Source: Stenotrophomonas ginsengisoli | GTDB lineage: Bacteria; Pseudomonadota; Gammaproteobacteria; Xanthomonadales; Xanthomonadaceae | Reading direction: 5' to 3' | Length of the DNA: 64,000 nucleotides | Assembly: GCF_001431485.1 (NCBI RefSeq) | Contig: NZ_LDJM01000014.1 | Coordinates: 53,160 to 117,159, forward strand | Shown here: one piece after another, positions 1 to 7,739 of the stretch | Numbering within the stretch: the stretch's first letter is position 1 | How the letters are laid out: the number at the start of each line of letters is the position of its first letter | Program-made: the position numbers and the translations under genes | The notes under the pieces: model-generated | Database searches by the model: none | Told to the model about the DNA's origin: nothing | Seen by the model: only the letters and a program-made list of their open reading frames with translations

Positions 1-720
1 CTCCAGCTCGCGCGGGTGGTCATCGCTCATGCGCTCGGATTCACCCCGTTGCACGTGGGTCAGCTCGTTGATCACATGGCGCAACGGGCGCAGGCTCCAG
101 CGCAGCACCAGGGTCTGCAGCAGCAGCAGGATGATGCCCGCACCGCCCAGATAGAACCACAGCGCACCACGGAACAGGCGCAGCTGGGCACCCAGCGCGC
201 GCGAGTCTTCCATCACATAGATGGTGTAGGGAAATTCACTGGCAGGGTCGCCGTCACCGCCCCAGACCAGGCCCAGGCCGTAGCGGTAGACCTGGCCTTC
301 GCTGCCGTCGATCTGGGTCATTTCCAGCGGGCCTTCGAACACTTCCTGGCGCGGTGCCAACAAACGGCCCTGGTTGTCGGGCAGCAGCGGACCTTCGGCC
401 GACATCGAATTGCCCTGCCCGTCGGGCATCACCACTTCCAGGTACAGGCCACTGCCGGGCACGTCGAAGCGCGGATCCGGTGGCTGCTCGCGAATGTACA
501 GCGAACGGTCGCGGGTGAAATCGATACCGGCCGCGTAGGAGGTGGCGTAGTTCTTCAGCCGCTCACGCAGGTTGTTGCGCGCGGTATCGGCAAAGGCCGC
601 ATTCAGGGCATAGCCGGCCAAGGCCAGGAAGGCCACCAGGCCGGCTGCAGCAGCCAACATCTGCCGCGCCTGCAACGAGCGCAGCCGCCAGCGGTCAAAC
701 AATCCAACCTTGCCCGCCAC
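1..720 (-). CDS. phoQ: PhoQ-like sensor histidine kinase, N-terminal part (cut by window edge)
   Basis: The open frame runs off the left edge, leaving 240 codons of the sensory half. A transmembrane helix lies at about residues 20-42, a periplasmic sensor region at about 43-185, a second helix at about 186-206, then the start of a HAMP linker (SLRPLRHVINELTHVQ). The histidine-phosphotransfer and ATPase domains must lie outside. The GTG start sits 20 bp after the phoP stop and is preceded by a clear GGAGG, so the two genes form one operon. By position and architecture it is the kinase of a PhoPQ-type system, which in related bacteria senses divalent cations and antimicrobial peptides. The ligand cannot be read from the sequence. 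I infer phoQ from the phoP pairing; the catalytic domains are not visible. Confidence 0.85.
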   Translation of the reverse strand, partial: MAGKVGLFDRWRLRSLQARQMLAAAAGLVAFLALAGYALNAAFADTARNNLRERLKNYATSYAAGIDFTRDRSLYIREQPPDPRFDVPGSGLYLEVVMPDGQGNSMSAEGPLLPDNQGRLLAPRQEVFEGPLEMTQIDGSEGQVYRYGLGLVWGGDGDPASEFPYTIYVMEDSRALGAQLRLFRGALWFYLGGAGIILLLLQTLVLRWSLRPLRHVINELTHVQRGESERMSDDHPRELE

Positions 721-740
721 GCGGCTGCCTCCAGGAACAA

Positions 741-1424
741 TCAACCTTCGTTGCGCGGGATCGCGAAACGGTAGCCGCGGCCACGCACGGTCTCGATCGG
801 CTTGAGTTCGCCATCGGCGTCAAGCTTCTTGCGCAGGCGGCCGATGAAAACTTCCAGCACGTTGGAGTCGCGGTCGAAATCCTGCTGGTAGATGTGCTCG
901 GTCAGGTCGGCCTTGGAGACCAGCTCACCGGCATGCATCATCAGGTATTCCAGCACCTTGTACTCGTAGCTGGTGAGGTCGACATTGCTGCCGGCCACGC
1001 TGACCGTCTGTGCGGCCAGGTCCAGGGCCACCGGGCCGCATTCCAGGGTCGGCTTGGACCAACCGGCAGCGCGGCGCAGCAGCGCATTGACGCGGGCCAG
1101 CAGCTCTTCGACATGGAACGGCTTGACCAGGTAGTCATCGGCGCCCTGCTTCAGGCCCTCGACCTTGTCCTGCCAGCTGGAACGGGCGGTCAGGATCAGG
1201 ATCGGGAACTTCTTGCCTTCATCGCGCAGGGCCTTGATCAGCTCCATGCCCGACATCTTGGGCAGGCCAAGGTCAATGATGCCGACGTCGAACGGCACTT
1301 CGCGGCCCATGTACAGGCCTTCCTCGCCATCCTGTGCGGCATCGACTGCAAAGCCCTCACGCTTCAGGCGTGCAGCCAGGGTTTCCCGCAGCGGGGCTTC
1401 GTCTTCGACCAGAAGGATACGCAT
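741..1424 (-). CDS. phoP: PhoP-type response regulator (OmpR family)
   Basis: This is a 227-residue OmpR-family regulator of standard length. The receiver domain (about 1-115) has the acidic pocket VEDE, a phosphoacceptor Asp in FDVGIIDLGLP, the conserved Thr in LTARSS and Lys in LVKPF. The winged-helix DNA-binding domain (about 125-222) ends in ETVRGRGYRF. It precedes the sensor kinase gene in the same operon. PhoP regulators of this family control envelope remodelling and resistance to cationic peptides. A small secreted protein gene lies about 80 bp upstream on the same strand and may be co-transcribed. Confidence is high for the family and good for the PhoP assignment, since xanthomonad PhoP proteins match this spacing and N-terminus. 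Confidence 0.9.
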   Translation of the reverse strand: MRILLVEDEAPLRETLAARLKREGFAVDAAQDGEEGLYMGREVPFDVGIIDLGLPKMSGMELIKALRDEGKKFPILILTARSSWQDKVEGLKQGADDYLVKPFHVEELLARVNALLRRAAGWSKPTLECGPVALDLAAQTVSVAGSNVDLTSYEYKVLEYLMMHAGELVSKADLTEHIYQQDFDRDSNVLEVFIGRLRKKLDADGELKPIETVRGRGYRFAIPRNEG

Positions 1425-1502
1425 GAACTCTCCCTAGAACTGTTGGCCGGACGATGCCCGGCAGATGGTGGCCTGTCGTTCCCGCGACACTGTGCGCAAT
1501 GC

Positions 1503-1835
1503 TCAGTGATTGCCGCGTCGCGGAACCGAAGCGGGATCAACTCGTGGATTATTCACCGGTGCATCCATGTAGCGCACGCGTCCGCGGTCATCCATGTACT
1601 TGACGCGATTGATGTCGCGCCCGTCGTAGGGAACACGCTCGGCGCCGAGGATACGGCCACCGGTCGTACGCTGCACATGCCTGACCGCATCGGACAGGGA
1701 CCGGTCATGGCCACCACGCACGCCGCGCTCCTCGGACTGGCCGGCACCCTCCTGGGCCAGGGCAACCCCTGACAAGGACAGCGCGGCACTGAGTGCCAGC
1801 AGGGTCAACGGGCGATGATGGGAGCCAGAGCACAT
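1503..1835 (-). CDS. Small secreted protein upstream of phoPQ
   Basis: This 110-residue protein has a signal peptide (hydrophobic stretch about 11-28, cleavage near GVALAQ). The mature region is short and charged and ends with a tyrosine/arginine-rich part (YPGRDI-like segment, VKYMDDRGRVRYMDAP). Its layout recalls small PepSY-type periplasmic proteins often found beside PhoPQ-like systems, but I cannot confirm that fold by eye. ATG at 1835 is preferred over the TTG six bases upstream because AGGA lies 8 bp before the ATG. It is on the same strand as phoP, so it could feed the signal to PhoQ or be a regulon member. Function is unknown. Confidence 0.75.
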   Translation of the reverse strand: MCSGSHHRPLTLLALSAALSLSGVALAQEGAGQSEERGVRGGHDRSLSDAVRHVQRTTGGRILGAERVPYDGRDINRVKYMDDRGRVRYMDAPVNNPRVDPASVPRRGNH

Positions 1836-2055
1836 GGTCAAAATCCTAGCGAACTACGGACAATCGTTCAAAACCAGCGAAAAACCACAGGCCGGTGGAG
1901 CAGGCTGCAGAGGGAGGTTCTGGGCGATTCTTGGCGTGATGCAGTGAATCCGATCTGAACTTTTTTGCCCTGTCAGGGCAGCTGGTTCAGCTCCATGAAC
2001 ACTGTAACAGGCAAAGATGAATACGGGATCAAGAAAGCTGAACGACCGCTCGTAT

Positions 2056-3054
2056 TCAGCAAAGCTCCCGTCCTTCCCCGGTCACCGCAATGGCCGCTTC
2101 GACCAACTCCCAACCAGCGCCGGGACGGTGAGCCCCCTCGCTGAGCACCTGGCGGAAGGCCCGCCCGCCGGGCTGGCCGGCGTACAGGCCGAGCAGGTGC
2201 TTGCTGATGTGCTTGAGCGCCACGCCGCGCTCCAGCCAGCCCTGCACATACGGCTGCATCTGTCGCAGCAGCTCGGTACGGCTGCGCACCGCCATGCCGG
2301 TCTGCGCCGCCTCGACCAGGTGCAGCACATACGGGTCGTGATAGGCGATACGGCCCAGCATCACCCCGTCCACCTGCTGCAGGTGGGCCTGCACGGCTTC
2401 CAGGCTGGCGATGCCGCCATTGAGCACCACCGGCAGCTGCGGGCGTTCGGCCTTCAGGCGGTAGGCCCAGTCGTACTTGAGCGGCGGAATCTCGCGGTTT
2501 TCCTTGGGCGAGAGCCCTTTGAGCCAGGCGTTGCGCGCATGCACGATGACCATGTCCGCGCCGGCGGCCACCTGGGCATCGACAAAGGCGGCGAACTGCT
2601 CGTAATCATTGTCCTCGTCCACTCCCAGGCGGCACTTCACCGTGACCGGGATGTCCACCGCGGCCACCATCGCCGCCACGCACTCGGCCACCAGGGCCGG
2701 CTCGCGCATCAGGCAGGCACCGAAGCGTCCGGCCTGGACCCGGTCGGACGGGCAGCCGCAGTTGAGGTTGATCTCGTCATAGCCCCAGGCCGCTGCCACC
2801 TGCGCGGCCTGGGCCAGCAGGGCCGGATCACTGCCGCCCAGCTGCAGCGCCACCGGGTTGTCGCAAGCATCGTGGCCGAGGTGGCGTTCGCGGTCGCCAT
2901 GCAGGATGGCATTGGCATGCATCATCTCGCTGTACAAGCGCGCGCCCGGGGCCAGAAGGCGATGGAAATAGCGGCAATGGCGGTCGGTCCAGTCCAGCAT
3001 CGGGGCGACAGACAGTCGGAGCGAATCGGTATAGGCGCGGTTGGCGGTGGTCAC
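2056..3054 (-). CDS. dusA: tRNA-dihydrouridine(20/20a) synthase DusA
   Basis: DusA reduces uridine 20 and 20a in the D-loop of tRNA using FMN and NADPH. The N-terminal signature APMLDWTDRHCRYFHR and the active-site segment NLNCGCPSDRVQAGRFGACL, with its catalytic cysteine, are diagnostic. FMN-phosphate motifs (VVLNGGI, VDGVMLGR) follow, then a helical C-terminal domain. Taking the GTG at 3054 gives 332 residues, the usual family length. The frame stays open upstream to a TTG at 3114, but that extension has no family counterpart. The gene is divergent from the patatin gene, about 240 bp away. DusA (rather than DusB or DusC) is supported by the DWTDRHCR motif. Confidence 0.95.
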   Translation of the reverse strand: MTTANRAYTDSLRLSVAPMLDWTDRHCRYFHRLLAPGARLYSEMMHANAILHGDRERHLGHDACDNPVALQLGGSDPALLAQAAQVAAAWGYDEINLNCGCPSDRVQAGRFGACLMREPALVAECVAAMVAAVDIPVTVKCRLGVDEDNDYEQFAAFVDAQVAAGADMVIVHARNAWLKGLSPKENREIPPLKYDWAYRLKAERPQLPVVLNGGIASLEAVQAHLQQVDGVMLGRIAYHDPYVLHLVEAAQTGMAVRSRTELLRQMQPYVQGWLERGVALKHISKHLLGLYAGQPGGRAFRQVLSEGAHRPGAGWELVEAAIAVTGEGRELC

Positions 3055-3296
3055 GATCTCAGGGTCCTGCGGCGGGGTGCCCACCCAGTCCGGACAACCA
3101 TGGCGGCGCAACAATTCAACGAAGGCGACAGGATAAACGATGCGCTTTTAATCCCGCCCTGCTGGCCCGGGTGCTGCCCGCCCTTGAGGGTGGTGCGGCA
3201 GTGGCAGACAATCGTCGGCTTGTGACCGTCCTCGCAGAAACGGGCCACACGCCCACACCATCCGTGATCCATCGCACCCCTACAGGCAGTCCACGC

Positions 3297-5126
3297 ATGC
3301 TCAGCGACAGCAACCACGATCCCCTGGCCCTGGTGCCGTTGTTCGCCAGCCTCCAGGCCGACGACCGTGCCCTGTTGCTGGAACAGATGCAGCTGGTCAG
3401 CCTGCGCAAGGGCGAGTACCTGGTGCGCCAGGGCGAAGAGGCCGATTGCCTGTACTACGTGCTGCGCGGGCGCCTGGATGTGCTGCGTGACGGCCACCAG
3501 CTGGTGGCGGAGATCGGCAGTGGTGAACCGGTCGGTGAGATTGCCTTCTTTGCCGACACCCTGCGCACCGCCGATGTCATGGCCAGCCGCGACAGCCAGC
3601 TGTTGCGCCTGGGCCGCAGCGAATTCGAGCAGGTCAGCGCACTGCAGCCGCAGCTGGTGCAGTCGATCCTGCGCACCTTCGGCCGCCGCCTGGCCAGCGC
3701 CACCACCGGTGCACCGGTCCTGCCACCGCGGGTACCTGACACCATCGGCCTGTGCCCGGCCGGTGCCGACACCCTGCCGCCGGACCTGGTGCAGGACCTG
3801 TGCTCGGCCTTGATCGCCCAGGCCGGCAGCTGCCATGTGCTGGAGGCCGGGCACCTGCCGGAAGGGCTGGACCCGGACAACGAATACCTGCTCTCTGACT
3901 GGTTGGCCGCCCAGGAAAAGGCCCATGGCCGCCTGCTGATCGTTACCGGCCAGGGCAACCCGCACTGGGACAAGGCCGCGCTGCGCCACTGCGACCAACT
4001 GCTGCTGTGCGGCCAGCTCGACCGGGCCGATGAGCACACCGATGCCGCTGTGCCGTTGCACGCACTGGAGGCGGACATGCTCGGCCGCTTCCGCAACCGG
4101 CATATCGGCCTGCTGCTGTGGCGGGCACACAGTGGGCAGGCCATCGCCCATACCCGGCGCTGGTTGGCCAACCGCCCGGCCCATCTGCACCACCATGTGG
4201 TGCGCGGCAACCCGGCCCATTTCCAGCGAGTGGCCCGTCTGTTGACCGGACGCGCCCTGGGCGCGGTGTTCGGCGGCGGTGGCGCCCTGGGCGCCGGGCA
4301 CATCGGCGCGCTGCGGGCACTGTTGAATGCCGGCCTGGAGCTGGACATCGTCGGCGGCACCTCGATCGGCTCCAGCGTGGCGATGGCCTGCGCTGCCGGT
4401 GAGACGCCACAGCAGATGATGGAAGCGTTCAACTACTTCTTCCTGGACAAGAAGGCCTTTGGTCACTATGCCCCGCCGCTGTATGGCCTGATTGACCAGC
4501 GCCATGTCGATGCCAGCCTGCGCGAGCGCTACGGCGACACCCGCCTGGAAGACCTGGACCTGAACTGCTACGTGGTGGCGGCCAACCTGAGCACCAACCA
4601 GAGCGAGATCCTGCGCAGCGGTCCGTGCTGGGAAGCCATGCGCATGTCGGCCTCGATCCCGGTGGCGCTGGCGCCATGGATCAACCGCAACGGCGATGTG
4701 CTGGTGGATGGCGGGCTGATCGACAACGTGCCGGCCTCGGTCATGCACGGCATCAAGCCGGGCCCGAACCTGGTGTTCATGCTCTCCCCCGGCGAGCGCT
4801 GGCAGGTCAAGACCGCCTACGACCAACTGCCCTCACGCCTGCGCCAGCTGTGGCAGCTGCTGCGGGGCGGCAAAGGCCAGGGCGACTTCCCGCGCATCGG
4901 CCAGACCGTGGCCCGTTCGATGCAGATCGCCTCCAACAGCGCCCTGGTGGCCAGCCGCCGCAGTGGCGACCGCCTGGTGCAGCCACCGACCGTGCCGGGC
5001 ATGGCCCTGACCGCCTGGAAGATGGGCAATGCCCAGGAGCAGGCCGGCTATGACTATGCCTGCCGCTGGCTGGAGCAACAGGGCGGCCTGGACGCCCTGC
5101 TGGCCTGGCGCGACGGCCGGCACTGA
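3297..5126 (+). CDS. Patatin-like phospholipase with N-terminal cyclic-nucleotide-binding domain
   Basis: This 609-residue protein is related to neuropathy-target-esterase and RssA-type lipases. Residues about 12-130 form a cyclic-nucleotide-binding fold (LRKGEYLVRQGEEADCLYYV, then GEPVGEIAFFADTLRTADV). A variable middle region follows, which in this architecture resembles the linker of NTE proteins. The patatin domain starts near residue 323 with the oxyanion motif FGGGGALGAGHIG. The nucleophile elbow GTSIGS places the catalytic serine near 356, and the dyad aspartate is in VDGGLIDN near 471. All catalytic elements are present, so it should hydrolyse phospholipids or lysophospholipids, perhaps gated by cAMP or another cyclic nucleotide. 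ATG at 3297 was chosen because the CNB domain begins soon after. No obvious partner flanks it. Confidence 0.9.
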   Translation: MLSDSNHDPLALVPLFASLQADDRALLLEQMQLVSLRKGEYLVRQGEEADCLYYVLRGRLDVLRDGHQLVAEIGSGEPVGEIAFFADTLRTADVMASRDSQLLRLGRSEFEQVSALQPQLVQSILRTFGRRLASATTGAPVLPPRVPDTIGLCPAGADTLPPDLVQDLCSALIAQAGSCHVLEAGHLPEGLDPDNEYLLSDWLAAQEKAHGRLLIVTGQGNPHWDKAALRHCDQLLLCGQLDRADEHTDAAVPLHALEADMLGRFRNRHIGLLLWRAHSGQAIAHTRRWLANRPAHLHHHVVRGNPAHFQRVARLLTGRALGAVFGGGGALGAGHIGALRALLNAGLELDIVGGTSIGSSVAMACAAGETPQQMMEAFNYFFLDKKAFGHYAPPLYGLIDQRHVDASLRERYGDTRLEDLDLNCYVVAANLSTNQSEILRSGPCWEAMRMSASIPVALAPWINRNGDVLVDGGLIDNVPASVMHGIKPGPNLVFMLSPGERWQVKTAYDQLPSRLRQLWQLLRGGKGQGDFPRIGQTVARSMQIASNSALVASRRSGDRLVQPPTVPGMALTAWKMGNAQEQAGYDYACRWLEQQGGLDALLAWRDGRH

Positions 5127-5144
5127 GCGAAGTGCCCCGGTGGC

Positions 5145-5495
5145 TTACCAGCCGCCAGTCAAACCGGTCGCCAGCAACACCACCCACACGGCCTTGCAGG
5201 CCACATGCAGGGCCTGGTCGGTATTGAAACCGATGCGCCGGGCACACTTGCAGTCATCAATGACAAAGTGCGCCAGCACCTCCAGCACGCCCAGCAACAG
5301 GCTGCCGGTGATCAGACCGACCATGCCGCCATGAATGACCGCATGCGCGCCCAATGCCTGGTACCACGGCACGCCCGGCACGGGATTGAAACGGTTCTTG
5401 GCCCGGGCCAGGAACTCGCCCTGCAAGGGATAGTCGGCCAGTGCATGCGCGGCCACCAGCAACGCAAACAGGCCCAACGCGGCGTAATGATCCAT
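5145..5495 (-). CDS. DUF3307 family membrane protein
   Basis: This 116-residue protein is predicted to have three or four membrane helices (about 5-20, 52-75, 95-112). The family pattern is visible: HALADYPLQGEFLARAKN near the N-terminus, HAVIHGG in the middle and a histidine-containing helix LAHFVIDDCKCARRIGFNTDQALH. This matches DUF3307 proteins found in bacteria and phages, with no established function. It lies 36 bp downstream of the CHASE2 cyclase on the same strand and could be its distal operon partner. It converges with the patatin gene. Confidence 0.75.
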   Translation of the reverse strand: MDHYAALGLFALLVAAHALADYPLQGEFLARAKNRFNPVPGVPWYQALGAHAVIHGGMVGLITGSLLLGVLEVLAHFVIDDCKCARRIGFNTDQALHVACKAVWVVLLATGLTGGW

Positions 5496-5531
5496 AACCC
5501 TCCCGACAACGCTTGCAGTGACCCGACAGGC

Positions 5532-7739
5532 TTATTTGCTGCCGGCCACATGGACCCCGGACCAGTGCCCGGGAGGTGATTGTTCCAGCCCGGCCAGACG
5601 CTGGCGCAGGATGCCATAAAAGCCTTGCAGCTCTGACCACGGCTCGGCGGACAAGCGATCCAGTGCGGCCAGTGCGGCGGCAAACTGGCCATCCAGGTAC
5701 AGGCCGATCATCGCCATGTGGCGCTGCGCGAAAGCCTGGAACTGCGGGCAGGCAGCCAACTCTGCATCCCCGAGCAGCACATGCAGATCAACCGCTTCGG
5801 CGCGCCCGACCACCTGCACCCGGTCCAGCATCAGGGTGGCCAGATCCGGCACCTGCGCCTGCACCGCCCCGGTGATGAGCACATCCACCGCGTACTGCTT
5901 GGTCAGCCCCTCGACCCGGGCGGCGAGATTGACGGTGTCGCCGATGGCCGAATAGGAAAACCGCTGGGTCGAGCCGAGGTTGCCCACGCAGGCCAGGCCG
6001 GTGTGGAGCCCGATCCCTACCTGCAGTGCCTGGGCCTGGCCGGCGTTATGTGCCCGCACTGCCGCCACCATGCCCAGTGCCCCCAGGCAGGCCTTGCGCG
6101 GATGCGCATCGATGTCCAGTGGCGCATTCCAGAACGCCATGATGGCATCACCGATGTACTTGTCGATGGTGGCCTCGTGGGCCAGCAGGACTTCGGTCAT
6201 CGGCGTCAGCAGGCCGTTGAGCAGGGCGGTCAGGGCATCGGGCGCCAGCGATTCGGACAGGCTGGTGAAGCCACGGATATCGGAAAACAGCACGCTGATC
6301 TGCCGGCTCTCACCGCCCAGACGCAGGGCTTTGGGATCCTCGGCCAGGCGCTGCACCAGGGTCGGTGACAGATAGCGCCCGAAAGCCTCGCGCACCTGGC
6401 GCTTTTCACGGTTACCTGCAAACAGCAGCAAGGGCATCATGCCGATGAACAGCAGGCCCAGGCTGAGCACGCCGGGCAACGGATCAAGCAGCCAGTGCTG
6501 GCGGCTGTATCCCCACCAGCTGGCCGCCAGCAGGCCACCCAGCAGCACCAGCAAGGCCAGGCTGGCCGGCAGCGCGCGGCCGGGCAGCATCGCCAGCAAC
6601 AACACCCCCCCGGCCAGCAGGGCCAGCAGCACTTCTGCCCCGCGTGCCCAGTCCGGGCGGATCAGGTACTGGCCATTGAGGGCCTGGTCCACCAACTCGG
6701 CATGCACGTTGACCCCGGGCACGGCCGCGGCCAGCGGTGTGGCCACGATATCGCGCAGGCCGATGGCCGAAGTGCCGATCAACACCACACGCCCGTCCAG
6801 CACGCCATCGTCCAGCGCCGGTGCGTCCTGCAGCAGCTGCCAGGCCGGAATCACCGGCATGTGCGGCATGCCCGAATAATGGATGCGCACGCTGCCATCG
6901 GCCTGGCTGGGGATGTCCAGCATGCCCACGCGCAGATCGGTCAAAGCCGGCTGCAGGCCGGCCTGCTCGCCACTGGCATCGCTGCTGCGCAGCTGCACGC
7001 CACTGGCTCCCTGGGCCACACGCAGCGCCTCCACCGCCAGACCGGGGTACAACTGGCCACCGCCCTGGGCGATCAACGGCATCTGCCGGATCACATTGTC
7101 CGCCGCCGGGGGAAAGGAAAAACTGCCGATGCCACTGGCCGCGGCGCTCAGTGATGGCAGGTTGTCCAGGCCACCGCGGTAGTCGGGCAGGTACTGGCGC
7201 GGGTCACTGCCGGCATGGGCGATGCCCGCCAGCGGTGCGCCCACGCTGCCGGATCCTTCGTTGCTCAGCGCCACCCCCATCACCACGCGATTGCGGGCAA
7301 TGGCGGCGGCAAAGGCCAGATCGTTGTCCAGCAGCTCCGGTGCCAACCCGGCCTGCAGATGGATACCGCGCTGCTGCAGGCGTTCCACCTGGGCCAGCAA
7401 GGAGGTGCGGTCGGCTTCGGTAAAGGCCATGTCGAAGGCAATCACGGCCGCACCGCGCTGGCCCAGCGCATCAACCAGTGCCCCCACGCGGTCGCGTGGC
7501 CACGGCCATTGCCCCAGCCGTGCCAACGAGGCCTCGTCGATGTCCACCACCACCACCCCGGGCTCCAGGGTAGCGCTGCGGGGCTGGGCACGCTGCCAAC
7601 CATCGTGCAGCAGGGCCGTCAGGCGACCCATGCCGTCACGGAACACCACATCCAGCAGCAGGGCCAGCACCAGCAGCAGCATCCCGACCAGCACAAAGCG
7701 CAGCCGCTGCGGCAAGCGGGAAAAGCGTCGACGGCTCAC
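5532..7739 (-). CDS. CHASE2-domain class III adenylate cyclase
   Basis: This 735-residue membrane protein has one N-terminal helix (about 13-34), an extracytoplasmic CHASE2 sensor (about 55-330, with VVVVDIDEASLARLGQWPWP), three helices (about 350-440) and a cytoplasmic class III cyclase domain (about 465-650). The cyclase looks intact. The first metal Asp is in LFSDIRGFTS, the substrate-reading Lys and second metal Asp are in DKYIGDAIMAFW, and the transition-state Asn/Arg are in IGDTVNLAARVE. The Lys/Asp pair favours ATP over GTP. The GTG start overlaps the stop of the FecR gene as GTGA, so translation is coupled. The product should convert a periplasmic signal into cAMP. The link to the upstream secretion-like genes is inferred from the overlap. 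Confidence 0.93.
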   Translation of the reverse strand: MSRRRFSRLPQRLRFVLVGMLLLVLALLLDVVFRDGMGRLTALLHDGWQRAQPRSATLEPGVVVVDIDEASLARLGQWPWPRDRVGALVDALGQRGAAVIAFDMAFTEADRTSLLAQVERLQQRGIHLQAGLAPELLDNDLAFAAAIARNRVVMGVALSNEGSGSVGAPLAGIAHAGSDPRQYLPDYRGGLDNLPSLSAAASGIGSFSFPPAADNVIRQMPLIAQGGGQLYPGLAVEALRVAQGASGVQLRSSDASGEQAGLQPALTDLRVGMLDIPSQADGSVRIHYSGMPHMPVIPAWQLLQDAPALDDGVLDGRVVLIGTSAIGLRDIVATPLAAAVPGVNVHAELVDQALNGQYLIRPDWARGAEVLLALLAGGVLLLAMLPGRALPASLALLVLLGGLLAASWWGYSRQHWLLDPLPGVLSLGLLFIGMMPLLLFAGNREKRQVREAFGRYLSPTLVQRLAEDPKALRLGGESRQISVLFSDIRGFTSLSESLAPDALTALLNGLLTPMTEVLLAHEATIDKYIGDAIMAFWNAPLDIDAHPRKACLGALGMVAAVRAHNAGQAQALQVGIGLHTGLACVGNLGSTQRFSYSAIGDTVNLAARVEGLTKQYAVDVLITGAVQAQVPDLATLMLDRVQVVGRAEAVDLHVLLGDAELAACPQFQAFAQRHMAMIGLYLDGQFAAALAALDRLSAEPWSELQGFYGILRQRLAGLEQSPPGHWSGVHVAGSK

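Noticed and set aside
1960..1985. Stem GCCCTGTCAGGGC next to a T-run as terminator
   Set aside because: The T-run precedes the stem on the plus strand and becomes an A-run after it on the minus strand, so neither direction gives a terminator.
3051..4826. 591-codon open frame on the minus strand
   Set aside because: Opposite the patatin gene, which has complete catalytic motifs; low-complexity composition and no family motif.
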